A stretch of DNA of 64,000 nt, from the NCBI RefSeq assembly GCF_900114285.1, contig NZ_FOSN01000001.1, forward strand, positions 434,001-498,000, read 5' to 3'. Made by a program: the position numbers and the translations under genes. Origin of the DNA: Methylocapsa palsarum. GTDB lineage: Bacteria > Pseudomonadota > Alphaproteobacteria > Rhizobiales > Beijerinckiaceae. The notes under the pieces were generated by a model. That model had not been told where the DNA came from. It saw only the letters and a list, made by a program, of their open reading frames with translations, and searched no databases. This document shows, in pieces, positions 20,297 through 29,637 of the stretch. Position 1 is the first letter of the stretch; the number at the start of each line of letters is the position of its first letter.

Positions 20297-20374
20297 GCTC
20301 TGGTCTCTGCTGGCAGGGGCTGGTTTCGCGAGCCTGACGCTCCGGCTATCCCGCCGGCGCCTCGTGCGTGAAGC

Positions 20375-20896
20375 CTAGCCGATGGAGATTTTGGTGTCGC
20401 TCGCGAAACGATAGGGAGGAACCGCAAGGTTGTAAGGCGCCGGTCCTTGCCGGATCCGCCCGGAGGTGTCGTAGACCGAACCATGGCAGGGGCAGAAAAA
20501 CCCGTGATACGGCCCCTCGTTTCCGATCGGAACGCAGCCAAGATGCGTGCAGATGCCGATGACGACCAGCCATTCGGGCTTTTGCACCCGGGATTCGTCC
20601 GACGCGGGGTCGGGCAATTCCTTCAAAGAGACATTTTGCGCGGCTTCGATTTCCGGCGGAGTTCGGTGCGAGATGAACACCGGTTTGCCCCGCCATTTGA
20701 CGGTGATGATCTGTCCCACCGCGACGCCGCTGATGTCGACGTCGAGCGAAGCGGCGGCGAGGGTCGTCGCGTCGGGGCTCATCTGGCTCAGGAACGGCCA
20801 AACCGCGAATCCGGCCCCCACGACGCCGACGGCGCCAGTTGCGATATAGAGAAAATCCCGCCGGGTTGGTTCTTCGACCGTTGTGCTGGCTGTCAT
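20375..20896 (-). CDS. petA: Rieske iron-sulfur subunit of the bc1 complex
   Basis: 173 residues. A twin-arginine segment (TRRDFLYIATGAVGVVGAG) forms the N-terminal anchor, typical for Tat-inserted Rieske proteins. The [2Fe-2S] ligand boxes are CTHLGC (116-121) and CPCHG (135-139). It is first in the operon petA-petB-petC and transfers electrons from ubiquinol to cytochrome c1. Confidence 0.97.
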   Translation of the reverse strand: MTASTTVEEPTRRDFLYIATGAVGVVGAGFAVWPFLSQMSPDATTLAAASLDVDISGVAVGQIITVKWRGKPVFISHRTPPEIEAAQNVSLKELPDPASDESRVQKPEWLVVIGICTHLGCVPIGNEGPYHGFFCPCHGSVYDTSGRIRQGPAPYNLAVPPYRFASDTKISIG

Positions 20897-21134
20897 TCAA
20901 CCCTCTAGCTTCAGCGTGTCGCCGCGTTTACGACCTATTCAAGCGCCGCGAAAGAATCAATAGCATTGTCCAACGGCGTGACGCTTCGCCTCAATCGGCG
21001 ATCCTCCAGCCTGGGCATTTCCTTGCAAGATCCGTTCTCCAAAGTCCAGCACGGTTCCTCGCCTGCTTCGATTGGAGCGGTTCGCAAGACGAAGGCCATT
21101 CCTCGATCGCGCCTTGAGGCGTCCGCGGCCCGCC

Positions 21135-21605
21135 ATGCGACCTGACGCGCCGCTGACTCTTGCGCTCTATCAGCCCGACATTCCGCAGAATACGGGGACG
21201 ATGCTGCGCATGTGCGCCTGCCTTGGCCTTGCCGCGGCGATCATCGAGCCCACGGGGTTTCCGACGACGGACCGGCATTTTCGCCGCGCCGGCATGGATT
21301 ACCTCGATCATGTCCGCCTCGGGCGTCATCCCTCTTGGTCCGCCTTCGAAGCCTGGCGGCGCGAAAGCGGGGCGCGCCTTGTGCTGCTCTCCACCAAGGC
21401 GCGCCTCTCCTACACAGACTTCGAATTCGCGGAGGGCGACATTCTCCTCGTTGGCCGCGAGTCCGCGGGCGTCCCCGAGGAGGTGCGCCAGGCCGCCGAC
21501 GCCCAAATCGTCATTCCCCTGAAAAACGAAATGCGCTCCCTGAACGTTGCGGTCGCCGCCGCCATGGTCGCGGGGGAGGCGTTGCGCCAATTGGGCCGGG
21601 TGTGA
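21135..21605 (+). CDS. trmL: tRNA (cytidine(34)-2'-O)-methyltransferase
   Basis: 156 residues from the ATG at 21135; upstream in-frame codons look non-coding. A SPOUT-fold enzyme that 2'-O-methylates the wobble base of tRNA-Leu. Motifs are LYQPDIPQNTGTMLRMCACL near the N-terminus, LLVGRESAGVPEEV, and the AdoMet-knot segment IPLKNEMRSLNVAVAAAMVAGEAL. It is divergent from petABC. Confidence 0.93.
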   Translation: MRPDAPLTLALYQPDIPQNTGTMLRMCACLGLAAAIIEPTGFPTTDRHFRRAGMDYLDHVRLGRHPSWSAFEAWRRESGARLVLLSTKARLSYTDFEFAEGDILLVGRESAGVPEEVRQAADAQIVIPLKNEMRSLNVAVAAAMVAGEALRQLGRV

Positions 21606-21696
21606 GCCCGCACAGAAAGACGGTTAACTTTTTCGTAACCTTTCTCCACTGACCGGGGCCGCGCAGACGAGGGCGCGCTTGAAGCGGGAGAGCGGG

Positions 21697-22332
21697 ATGG
21701 CGAAAGCGTTCGAATGGACCAGACAGAGCTTGTACATTGGGCTTATTGGATTTCTCTTGTGCATTCTCTGGGTCGATTTCCGCAGCATTTGCAATGCGAC
21801 GCAGGAGGTGCTCGGCCGCGCCGGCTCGATGACGTCGCTGGAAATCGCCAGCGTCAAAATCAATTTCGACCGTGAAAGCGTTTCCGCCGCCTTCACCGAG
21901 TTGAACAAAGGCGCCGACCTCGCCGACGGCGACATTCCCGGCTTCGGCGACGACGACAAGAGGCGGGTGCTCAAGGTCATCGATGTGCTCGACCAGAGGC
22001 AATTCGTCCGGCTGATGTATGTTGGCCAGCTGGAAGGCCTCTGCGAGTTCAAGACTCCGGCGAATTCGCAAATGCGCTATGACGTGGCGACCGATTACCG
22101 GCTCGTCGAAATGAAGCTCGCCGAGATGGTCGACGACCCGAAAACCTTTGAAGACGTCACGAGGCGCGTGAAGGCGGGCGGTCGCGGCAATGGCGACCCG
22201 ATCAGATGCTACATGATGCGGCTGACGACGGACGGATATAACGTCAAGACGGCGCTGGTCGGAAATTTCTCCGCCGCTTTCAAGGGAACGGCCAAGAGCG
22301 CTCCCTCCGACACCCGCGTGGCGGCGAGATAG
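21697..22332 (+). CDS. Conserved-looking single-pass membrane protein of unknown function
   Basis: 211 residues from the ATG at 21697, which has GGGAG just upstream; a TTG 18 bases earlier is also open. One membrane helix (SLYIGLIGFLLCILWV, about residues 10-26) is followed by a soluble domain of mixed charge with no motif that I recognise (KINFDRESVSAAFTELNKG, RRVLKVIDVLDQRQF). Composition is like its neighbours, so I take it as a real gene. It lies between trmL and hemF on the same strand, with no clear operon link. Confidence 0.65.
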   Translation: MAKAFEWTRQSLYIGLIGFLLCILWVDFRSICNATQEVLGRAGSMTSLEIASVKINFDRESVSAAFTELNKGADLADGDIPGFGDDDKRRVLKVIDVLDQRQFVRLMYVGQLEGLCEFKTPANSQMRYDVATDYRLVEMKLAEMVDDPKTFEDVTRRVKAGGRGNGDPIRCYMMRLTTDGYNVKTALVGNFSAAFKGTAKSAPSDTRVAAR

Positions 22333-22533
22333 GCTGGAACCGAGCCGCCCCGTCGCTCTCGCAAAAACCTCCCTCGCAAGAACCTCCCCCGCAAAGCGTC
22401 GGACAGGAGCCGCCCCGCCTGATGGCGGAATTGTCCCTTCGAGTCGCTCACGGCCCAATCTGCGGCGTTGTTCCGCAAGACGTTCTGCCATAACTATTCG
22501 CATTCCGATCCGGCTTTCCGGCCGGCGGCGGTC

Positions 22534-22577
22534 TGCGAAACCCTTGCGAAACCCCTGCGAAACCCTTGCGAAAGCCC
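22534..22577. repeat. Four 11-bp tandem units just upstream of hemF
   Basis: TGCGAAACCCT, TGCGAAACCCC, TGCGAAACCCT and TGCGAAAGCCC follow each other head to tail and end 6 bp before the hemF start codon, where a Shine-Dalgarno would be expected. No good ribosome binding site is left. The array could be a slippage-prone leader. Confidence 0.85.
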
Positions 22578-22583
22578 TGATGA

Positions 22584-23495
22584 ATGGCTGAAATTTCCCC
22601 GCTCGAGCATCGCAAGAAGGAAGCTCGCGCCTGGTTCGAGACTCTTCAGAACAAGATCATCGCCGCCTTTCAGCAATTCGAATCCGAGTCGGAGGGTCCC
22701 TTCCCCGAGGCTGAAATGGCTCCTGGAGAGTTCGTGCAGGAGCCGTGGAAACGCACGGATCACACCGGGGCGGACGGCGGCGGCGGTCGGATGGCGACGC
22801 TTCGCGGCCGCGTTTTCGAAAAAATGTGCGTTCATACCTCGACGGTCTACGGCCGGTTCTCTCCGGAGTTCGCCAAGGAGATCCCAGGCGCCGACAAGGA
22901 TCCCCGTTTCTGGGCCTCGGGCGTGTCGCTGATCGCGCATCCGTGGAATCCGAACGTTCCGACGGTCCACATGAACACGCGTTTTGTCGTGACCAGCAAA
23001 GCCTGGTTTGGCGGCGGCGCGGATCTGACCCCGGTCCTGAACCGGCGCCGGGTTCAGTCCGATCCCGATTCGCTGGCCTTCCACTCCGCCATGGAGCGGG
23101 CCTGCGCGGGACATGAGCCGGTCGCGGACTACCCGAAATTCAGGCAATGGTGCGACGATTATTTCTATCTCAAGCATCGCGACGAGCCGCGCGGGATCGG
23201 CGGCATCTTCTACGATTACCTCGCTTGCCCCGACGCCGACGAAGCGCTCTTCGACAAAACGTTCGCCTTCACACGGGACGTCGGGCTGAATTTCATCGAC
23301 GCCTATCGTGCGGTCGTGCGGCGCAATGGTCCGCTCGCCTGGACGCAGGCCGACCGCGCCGAACAGCTCGTCCGCCGCGGACGCTACGTCGAGTTCAATC
23401 TGCTGTATGACCGCGGCACGATCTTCGGGCTGAAGACCGGCGGCAATGTCGAGGCGATCTTGTCCTCGATGCCTCCCGCCGTGAGATGGCCATAA
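22584..23495 (+). CDS. hemF: Oxygen-dependent coproporphyrinogen III oxidase, C-terminus missing
   Basis: 303 residues. Haem-synthesis enzyme that decarboxylates coproporphyrinogen III to protoporphyrinogen IX. Motifs present are [80 protein letters not shown] and [18 protein letters not shown]. It stops after MPPAVRWP. Family members, judged from my recollection of the E. coli protein, continue about 24 more residues (a PEPGSPEA-like segment ending KPRDW). The stop TAA lies exactly where a half copy of the dispersed element begins. The active-site core is present, but stability or dimerisation could suffer. Confidence 0.9.
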   Translation: MAEISPLEHRKKEARAWFETLQNKIIAAFQQFESESEGPFPEAEMAPGEFVQEPWKRTDHTGADGGGGRMATLRGRVFEKMCVHTSTVYGRFSPEFAKEIPGADKDPRFWASGVSLIAHPWNPNVPTVHMNTRFVVTSKAWFGGGADLTPVLNRRRVQSDPDSLAFHSAMERACAGHEPVADYPKFRQWCDDYFYLKHRDEPRGIGGIFYDYLACPDADEALFDKTFAFTRDVGLNFIDAYRAVVRRNGPLAWTQADRAEQLVRRGRYVEFNLLYDRGTIFGLKTGGNVEAILSSMPPAVRWP

Positions 23496-23557
23496 ACCTT
23501 TGAGTCTGAAGAGATTTCTGATCGATCGCATGACGTCATACGATCGGAAAGCGCTCT
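23493..23557 (+). repeat. Dispersed element, right-half copy R5, at the hemF 3' end
   Basis: 65 bp matching the right half of the family consensus, from AAACCTTTGA through the second hairpin to GCGCTCT. The left half is missing. The junction coincides with the hemF stop codon. Downstream sequence to 23695 does not encode the lost hemF tail. Confidence 0.85.
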
Positions 23558-23695
23558 GGAAAAGCCTTCCCGGGGGCGTCACGATATCGAAATGTGACTA
23601 TCCTACGAAACGCCCGGCTGCAGCGCGCCCTGATTTTCCATTCCCGCGCTGACGGCTTTGAGTTTTTGCGACCCACCCATAGGAGAGGCGAATTC

Positions 23696-23965
23696 ATGTC
23701 CGACGCGAACAAAGGGCCGGTCACCTTCGATCCCGGCGATGTCGTTCAACTGAAATCGATGAGCCCGCCGATGACGGTGGTCGCCGTCGAGGCTGACGGG
23801 GTGCATGTGCTCTGGTACGGCGAGGCCAACGACGAAATCGTGTCCGACGTTCTTCCCGGCGTCGCTCTGGAGAAAATCACCATCCTCGATGACGAGGATG
23901 AAGAAGACGATGACGACGAAGATGACATACGCCGTCACGGCAAGAAAAAACGCCGCGACGATTGA
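23696..23965 (+). CDS. DUF2158 (YodC-like) small protein with an acidic-basic tail
   Basis: 89 residues from the ATG at 23696, with AGGAGAGG upstream. The DUF2158 core FDPGDVVQLKSMSPPMTVVAV and VLWYGEANDEIVSDVLP covers about residues 10-60. A strongly acidic run (DEDEEDDDDEDD) and a basic end (RRHGKKKRRDD) follow and are longer than the usual family tail. The role is unknown. It is bracketed by repeat copies R5 and R6. Confidence 0.85.
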   Translation: MSDANKGPVTFDPGDVVQLKSMSPPMTVVAVEADGVHVLWYGEANDEIVSDVLPGVALEKITILDDEDEEDDDDEDDIRRHGKKKRRDD

Positions 23966-23975
23966 GCGCCGCTAT

Positions 23976-24056
23976 AGAGCATAGACTATGCTCAAGCTTT
24001 TGACTCTGGAGCGATTTCTGATCGATCGCATGACTTCATGCGATCGAAAATCGCTC
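23976..24056 (+). repeat. Dispersed element, internally deleted copy R6
   Basis: 81 bp. It lacks 33 bp of the left hairpin loop, so the left stem AGAGCATAG/CTATGCTC is short, while the right hairpin (CGATCGCATGA, then TCATGCGATCG) is intact. It lies between the DUF2158 gene and fdsD, 55 bp from the fdsD stop, where it could act as a bidirectional 3' structure. Confidence 0.85.
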
Positions 24057-24111
24057 AAGCGCGCGGTCTTCGCCGGTTCGCGCGCCGCGCCTCTCATTCG
24101 TCAGACGTTCG

Positions 24112-24354
24112 TCAGATCGCCGGGGTGGCGGTCTTGTCGTCGAGCTTCATGACGGCTTCCTTGACGAGCGCGTCAACGCCTTCGCCGCCCTGGCGGACAT
24201 GGGAAATGATTTTCTCCCGCATCCTGGGGTCCCAGAATTTGGCGATGTGGTCGGCGACGCCGTCGACCTTTGCGTCGCCGGTCTGGCTGGCGAAGAAATG
24301 TCCGATCTGATTGGCCATATAGACCAGCTTGCTGATCTGCTTGTCAGGCGTCAT
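24112..24354 (-). CDS. fdsD: NAD-dependent formate dehydrogenase delta subunit
   Basis: 80 residues beginning MTPDKQISKLVYMANQIGHFF, the FdsD signature, with DHIAKFWDPRMREKII typical of the family. It is a small subunit needed for assembly or activity of the soluble Fds enzyme. It is last in the operon and overlaps the 3' end of fdhD by 11 bp. Confidence 0.94.
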   Translation of the reverse strand: MTPDKQISKLVYMANQIGHFFASQTGDAKVDGVADHIAKFWDPRMREKIISHVRQGGEGVDALVKEAVMKLDDKTATPAI

Positions 24355-25225
24355 GGTTTCGGGTCCGCTCGATAATCCGGTGGGGATGGGTGAAGATCTC
24401 GAACTCGTCGCCGCGGGCGACGGCGACGAGGGTTATGCCGCAGGCCTCGGCGAGGCGGACGGCCGCGGCGGTCGGCGCCGAAATCGCCGCGACGACGGGG
24501 GCGTTGAGCCGCGCCGCCTTCTGGATCAATTCGATCGACACTCGACTCGTCAGCGCGACGATTCCGTCCGCCGCGCGCCAGCCTCCGCGTGCGAGCGCCC
24601 CGGCCAGCTTGTCGAGTGCATTATGGCGGCCGACGTCCTCTCGGACTGCGACAAGGCCCGCCTCGGGCGTAAAGAAGCCCGCCGCATGAACCGCCCGCGT
24701 GCGCGCGTTGAGGGCCTGCGCCCCGGCCAGAGCCGCCATCGCGGCGGGAATAGCAGAGCTGTCGAAGCCTCCGCCCGCGTTCGGCGCCAGCGCCGGAGCC
24801 GGGCGAAGCGCCTCCTCGAGGCTCTCGATCCCGCAGAGGCCGCAGCCGGTCGGTCCGGCCATGGTGCGGCGGCGCGCCTGATACGCCTTCGCGCGGCCTT
24901 CGGGCAGCCACATCCGCAGTTCGACGCCGGCGCCGGAGCCAAGCCGGGCGGCGATGACCTCGAGGCTCAGGACGTCTGCGGGGGTCTCGATCAGGCCTTC
25001 GGTCAGGGCGAAGCCGACGGCGAAATCGCCGAGGTCCGCGGGCGTCGCCATCATCACGGCGTGGGTCGAGCCGTTGAAGCTGAACGCGACCGCCGTCTCC
25101 TCCGCCGCCGCCCGCACCGACGGCACGAGGCGCTCGCCTCGCCGCGCCAGACACGAGATCGTCACCGCCGGAGCGGGAATATCCGCCGCGCTTTCGTCTT
25201 TTTCGTCGCCCGGGTCACAGATCAT
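24344..25225 (-). CDS. fdhD: FdhD/FdsC sulfur-transfer and cofactor-loading protein for formate dehydrogenase
   Basis: 293 residues. It brings sulfur from a cysteine desulfurase to the bis-MGD cofactor and hands the cofactor to the catalytic subunit. The conserved pair is Cys128/Cys131 in GPTGCGLCGIESL. Other family segments are DLGDFAVGFALTEGLI, EDVGRHNALDKLAGA and the C-terminal TLVAVARGDEFEIFTHPHRI. It occupies the fdsC position between fdsA and fdsD, 10 bp after fdsA. Confidence 0.95.
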   Translation of the reverse strand: MICDPGDEKDESAADIPAPAVTISCLARRGERLVPSVRAAAEETAVAFSFNGSTHAVMMATPADLGDFAVGFALTEGLIETPADVLSLEVIAARLGSGAGVELRMWLPEGRAKAYQARRRTMAGPTGCGLCGIESLEEALRPAPALAPNAGGGFDSSAIPAAMAALAGAQALNARTRAVHAAGFFTPEAGLVAVREDVGRHNALDKLAGALARGGWRAADGIVALTSRVSIELIQKAARLNAPVVAAISAPTAAAVRLAEACGITLVAVARGDEFEIFTHPHRIIERTRNHDA

Positions 25226-25235
25226 GCGGCGGCGT

Positions 25236-28079
25236 TCACTCCGCCGCCTCGACCGAGATAATGCGGCGGCTCTGTTCGGCCTGCTCCCGATAGCTTTCCT
25301 GCCAATCGCTCGGGCCGTTGGACGGCGAGATTTGCACCGCCGTCACCTTGAATTCCGGGCAATTCGTCGCCCAGTCGGAGAAATCCGTGGTCACCACATT
25401 GGCTTGCGTCGTCGGATGGTGGAAGGTCGTGTAGACGACGCCCGGAGCGACGCGGTCGGTGATCAGCGCCCGCAAGGTGGTCTCGCCGGCGCGGCTGAGG
25501 ACCTTGACCCAGTCGCCCTCCTTGACCCCGCGCAATTCGGCGTCGTGCGGATGGATTTCGAGCAGATCCTCCGGATGCCATGCGACGTTTTCGGTGCGGC
25601 GGGTCTGCGCGCCGACATTATAATGGCTAAGGATGCGTCCGGTCGTCAGCAGCAGCGGGAAGCGCGGCCCCGTCCGCTCGTCGGTCGGGATATATTCGGT
25701 CACGACGAATTTGCCCTTGCCCGAGGCGAATCCGCCGATGTGCATCACCGGCGTGCCCTCGGGCGCCGCCTCGTTGCAGGGCCACTGGACCGATCCCGCT
25801 TCGTCGAGCTTGGCGAAGGAGACCCCGGCGAAGCTCGGGGTCGTGGCGGCGATTTCGTCCATGATCTCGGAGGGATGCCGATACGTCATCGGGAAGCCCA
25901 TGGCGTTGGCGAGCAGCATGGTGATTTCCCAGTCCCCGTAGCCGTTCTTCGGGCTCATCACCTTGCGCACCCGCTGGATGCGGCGCTCGGCGTTGGTGAA
26001 GGTTCCGTCCTTTTCGAGGAAGGTCGAGCCCGGCAGGAAGACATGCGCGTAGTTCGCGGTCTCGTTCAGGAAAAGATCCTGGACGACGACGCATTCCATC
26101 GCGGCGAGCCCGGCCGCGACGTGATGGGTGTCGGGGTCGGACTGAAGGATGTCCTCGCCCTGGATGTAGATGCCGCGGAAGGTTCCCTCGACGGCGGCGT
26201 CGAGCATGTTGGGAATCCGTAGGCCCGGCTCGTTGTCGAGATCGACGCCCCAGAGGCTCTCGTAGATATGCCGGGCGGAATCGTCCGAGACGTGCCGGTA
26301 GCCGGCGAATTCATGCGGGAACGAGCCCATGTCGCAAGCCCCCTGGACGTTGTTTTGACCGCGCAGAGGGTTGACGCCGACGCCGGGGCGGCCAAGATTT
26401 CCCGTCGCCAGCGCGAGGTTCGCTATGGCGAGAACCGTGGTCGAGCCCTGGCTGTGCTCGGTCACTCCAAGGCCATAATAGATGGCCGCGTCTCCGCCTG
26501 TCGCGTAGAGCCGCGCCGCAGAACGGATGAGGTCGGCGGGCACGCCGGAGAATTTTGCGACTTCCTCGGGGCTGTTGCGCGCTTCGGCGACGAACGCGGC
26601 CCAGTCCTCGAATTCGGACCAATCGCACCGCTCGCGCACGAAAGCTTCGTTGACAAGGCCTTCGGTCACGATGACATGGGCGATGGCGCTGAGGATCGCG
26701 ACATTCGTGCCGGGCTGCAGGGCCAGATGGTAATCGGCCTGGACGTGAGGCGTGCGCACGAGGTCGATCCGGCGCGGGTCGATGACGATCAGCTTCGCGC
26801 CCTCGCGCAGCCGCCTTTTCATCCGCGAGCCGAAGACCGGATGTCCGTCGGTCGGATTGGCGCCGACCACCAGGATGACGTCGGAATGGTCGACCGAATC
26901 GAAATCCTGCGTCCCGGCCGAGGTGCCGAAAGCCGTTTTCAGTCCATAGCCGGTCGGCGAATGGCAGACCCGCGCGCAGGTGTCGACATTGTTGTTGCCG
27001 AAACCGCCGCGAATGAGCTTCTGGACGAGATAGGTTTCTTCGTTGGTGCAGCGCGAGGACGTGATCCCGCCGATCGAACGCGGACCATGGGCGGACTGGA
27101 TACGTCTGAACTCCGACGCCGCGTGATGGATCGCCTCCTCCCAGGAGACCTCGCGCCACGGATCGCTGACCTTGGCCCTGATCATCGGATTGAGAATCCG
27201 GTCCTTATGCGTGGCGTATCCCCACGCAAACCGGCCCTTGACGCAGGAATGGCCGTGGTTGGCCTTGCCGTCCTTGTGCGGAACCATGCGGACGAGCTCC
27301 TCGCCGCGCATTTCCGCCTTGAACGTGCACCCGACGCCGCAATAGGCGCAGGTCGTCACGGCGGAATGTTCGGGCTGGCCGATGGCGATGAGCGATTTTT
27401 CGCTGAGCGTCGCGGTCGGGCAGGCCTGGACGCAGGCGCCGCAGGAGACGCATTCGGACTCGAAGAAAGGCTCGTTCTGGCCGGGCGCGACGCGGCTGTC
27501 GAAACCCCGGCCGTCGATCGTCAGCGCGAATGTTCCCTGGACCTCCTCGCACGCGCGCACGCAGCGGTTGCAAACGATGCATTTGGCGGGATCGTAGGTG
27601 AAATAGGGGTTGGATTCGTCTTTCTTGCCGTCAAAATGATTGGAGCCCGCATAGCCGTAGCGGACGTCGCGCAGGCCGACGGCGCCGGCTTCGGTTTGCA
27701 GTTCGCAATCGCCGTTGGCGGCGCAGGTGAGACAGTCCAGCGGGTGATCGGAGATATAAAGCTCCATCACGCCCTTGCGCAGGGCCTTGAGACGTTCGGT
27801 CTGGGTCCTGACGACCATGCCCTCCGCGACGGGGGTCGTGCAGGAGGCGGGCGTGCCGTTGCGGCCCTGAATTTCGACGAGACAAAGCCGGCAGGACCCG
27901 AATGGCTCCAGCGTGTCGGTGGCGCAGAGCTTGGGGATCTTGGTGCCCATGTCCATCGCGGCGCGCATGATCGAGGTTCCCTCGGCGACCTCGATTCCGA
28001 CGCCGTCGATGGTCAGCGCGACCTTTCTCTCGGACTTCGGGGCAGGGGTTCCGTAGTCTGTTTCGGTGACCAGAGCCAT
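25236..28079 (-). CDS. fdsA: NAD-dependent formate dehydrogenase alpha (catalytic Mo) subunit
   Basis: 947 residues. Oxidises formate to CO2 in the cytosol, the last step of C1 dissimilation. In order: an N-terminal [2Fe-2S] domain (Cys52, 63, 66, 80), an NADH-G type Fe-S segment (HPLDCLTCAANGDCELQ), two 4Fe-4S clusters (CIVCNRCVRACE and CVSCGACVQACPTA), a further Fe-S motif TTCAYCGVGC, and the bis-MGD domain. The Mo ligand is a cysteine, Cys372 in TCARVCHSPTGYG, so it is not a selenoprotein. The C-terminal molydopterin-binding domain shows TGRILSHYNVGAQTRRTENV. Full length, third in fdsGBA-fdhD-fdsD. Confidence 0.97.
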   Translation of the reverse strand: MALVTETDYGTPAPKSERKVALTIDGVGIEVAEGTSIMRAAMDMGTKIPKLCATDTLEPFGSCRLCLVEIQGRNGTPASCTTPVAEGMVVRTQTERLKALRKGVMELYISDHPLDCLTCAANGDCELQTEAGAVGLRDVRYGYAGSNHFDGKKDESNPYFTYDPAKCIVCNRCVRACEEVQGTFALTIDGRGFDSRVAPGQNEPFFESECVSCGACVQACPTATLSEKSLIAIGQPEHSAVTTCAYCGVGCTFKAEMRGEELVRMVPHKDGKANHGHSCVKGRFAWGYATHKDRILNPMIRAKVSDPWREVSWEEAIHHAASEFRRIQSAHGPRSIGGITSSRCTNEETYLVQKLIRGGFGNNNVDTCARVCHSPTGYGLKTAFGTSAGTQDFDSVDHSDVILVVGANPTDGHPVFGSRMKRRLREGAKLIVIDPRRIDLVRTPHVQADYHLALQPGTNVAILSAIAHVIVTEGLVNEAFVRERCDWSEFEDWAAFVAEARNSPEEVAKFSGVPADLIRSAARLYATGGDAAIYYGLGVTEHSQGSTTVLAIANLALATGNLGRPGVGVNPLRGQNNVQGACDMGSFPHEFAGYRHVSDDSARHIYESLWGVDLDNEPGLRIPNMLDAAVEGTFRGIYIQGEDILQSDPDTHHVAAGLAAMECVVVQDLFLNETANYAHVFLPGSTFLEKDGTFTNAERRIQRVRKVMSPKNGYGDWEITMLLANAMGFPMTYRHPSEIMDEIAATTPSFAGVSFAKLDEAGSVQWPCNEAAPEGTPVMHIGGFASGKGKFVVTEYIPTDERTGPRFPLLLTTGRILSHYNVGAQTRRTENVAWHPEDLLEIHPHDAELRGVKEGDWVKVLSRAGETTLRALITDRVAPGVVYTTFHHPTTQANVVTTDFSDWATNCPEFKVTAVQISPSNGPSDWQESYREQAEQSRRIISVEAAE

Positions 28080-28089
28080 GAGTGCCGTC

Positions 28090-29637
28090 CTATTCAGCCG
28101 CGAGGGCGCGGGGTGAAAAATCCTCGGGGAAGTGGCGCATCGCGCTCAGCACGGGATAAGGCGCGAAGCCTCCGAGCGCGCAGAGCGAACCGAACTTCAT
28201 TGTCTGGCAAAGATCCTCGAGCAAAGCGAGATTCTCGCTGACCCGGTCGCCCGCCATGATCTTGTCGACGACCTCGACACCGCGGGTCGATCCGATCCGG
28301 CAGGGCGTGCATTTGCCGCAACTCTCGATCGCGCAGAACTCCATCGCGAAACGGGCCATTTGCGCCATTTCGACCGTGTCGTCGAAGACGACGAGGCCGC
28401 CATGGCCGATCAGCCCGTCGCGCGCGGCGAAGGCTTCGTAGTCGAACGGGGTGTCGAACAGGGCGGGCGGAAAATAGGCGCCGAGCGGTCCGCCGCACTG
28501 GACCGCGCGCACTGGACGGCCCGTCGCCGTTCCGCCGCCGATGTCCTCGACGATTTCGCCGAGCGTCAGGCCGAAGGCGGTCTCGAAAAGGCCGCCGAAG
28601 CGCACGTTGCCCGCGATCTGAAGCGGCATCGTGCCGCGCGAGCGGCCCATGCCGAAGCTTGCGTAAAAGTCCGCGCCGTGTTCGAGGATCGTCGGAATGG
28701 CGACCAGGGACAGAACGTTGTTGACGACTGTCGGGCGGGCGAAAAGCCCCTTGTGCGCGGGCAGGGGAGGCTTCGCCCTGACGATTCCGCGTCTGCCCTC
28801 AAGGCTTTCGAGAAGGGAGGTTTCCTCGCCGCAGACATAGGCGCCTGCGCCCATGCGCAGTTCAATGTCGAAGGACAGCCCCGAGCCCTTGATATTCGAC
28901 CCGAGATATCCCGCCGAGCGGGCGAGGCCGAGGGCTTCGGAAAAGGTCTTGCCGGCGTGCGGATATTCCGAGCGGCAATAGACATAGCCTTTGGAGGCGC
29001 CGATGGCGAGGGCGCAGATCGTCATCCCTTCGATGAGCGCATAGGGGTCGCCCTCGACGATCATCCGGTCGGCGAAGGTGCCGCTGTCGCCCTCGTCGAA
29101 ATTGCACACGACGTAACGGCGGTCAGCCGGCGCGTCGGCGACGGTTTTCCATTTGATTCCGGTCGGAAACCCCGCGCCGCCGCGTCCGCGCAAGCCCGAT
29201 TTCAGAACCTCGGCGATGGTCGCCGCCGGACCGATCTCGATGGCGCGCGCCAGGCCGCGCCAGCCGCCGAGCGACTCGTAATCGGCGAGCGAGGTCGGGT
29301 CGATGATCCCGCACCGCGCGAAAGTCAGCCGGTTCTGCCGGGCCATGAACGGATGGTCTTCCGTGCGCCCGATGCGCAGCGGATGCGCGCCGCCGGCGAG
29401 AAAACCTGCATCGAAAAGCGAGGCGACGTCCGGGGCGGCGACCGGACCGTAGCCGATCCGGCCTCCCGCCGTCTCAACCTCGACGAGAGTTTCGAGGAAA
29501 TACATTCCGCGCGAGCCGGTCCGGACGATCTCGACGGCAAGTCCGCGCGCCTTCGCCTCGGCCTCGAGTCTGGCCGCGGTCTTGTTTGCGCCGACGGCGA
29601 GAGCCGCGATGTCCTTCGAAATGAAAATCCGGGTCAT
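28090..29637 (-). CDS. fdsB: NAD-dependent formate dehydrogenase beta (NADH-binding) subunit
   Basis: 515 residues from the ATG at 29637, which overlaps the fdsG stop by four bases. An N-terminal thioredoxin-like region is followed by the FMN/NAD domain (GLRGRGGAGFPTGIKWK, YVVCNFDEGDSGTFADR, GAYVCGEETSLLESLEG) and the 4Fe-4S site ESCGKCTPCRIGSTRG. It passes electrons from FdsA to NAD+. It resembles NuoF, but the fusion and the operon context identify FdsB. Confidence 0.97.
   Translation of the reverse strand: MTRIFISKDIAALAVGANKTAARLEAEAKARGLAVEIVRTGSRGMYFLETLVEVETAGGRIGYGPVAAPDVASLFDAGFLAGGAHPLRIGRTEDHPFMARQNRLTFARCGIIDPTSLADYESLGGWRGLARAIEIGPAATIAEVLKSGLRGRGGAGFPTGIKWKTVADAPADRRYVVCNFDEGDSGTFADRMIVEGDPYALIEGMTICALAIGASKGYVYCRSEYPHAGKTFSEALGLARSAGYLGSNIKGSGLSFDIELRMGAGAYVCGEETSLLESLEGRRGIVRAKPPLPAHKGLFARPTVVNNVLSLVAIPTILEHGADFYASFGMGRSRGTMPLQIAGNVRFGGLFETAFGLTLGEIVEDIGGGTATGRPVRAVQCGGPLGAYFPPALFDTPFDYEAFAARDGLIGHGGLVVFDDTVEMAQMARFAMEFCAIESCGKCTPCRIGSTRGVEVVDKIMAGDRVSENLALLEDLCQTMKFGSLCALGGFAPYPVLSAMRHFPEDFSPRALAAE

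Noticed and set aside
26268-28241. 657-codon plus-strand frame opposite fdsA
   Set aside because: Typical antisense shadow in GC-rich DNA. fdsA on the other strand is full length with all cofactor motifs.
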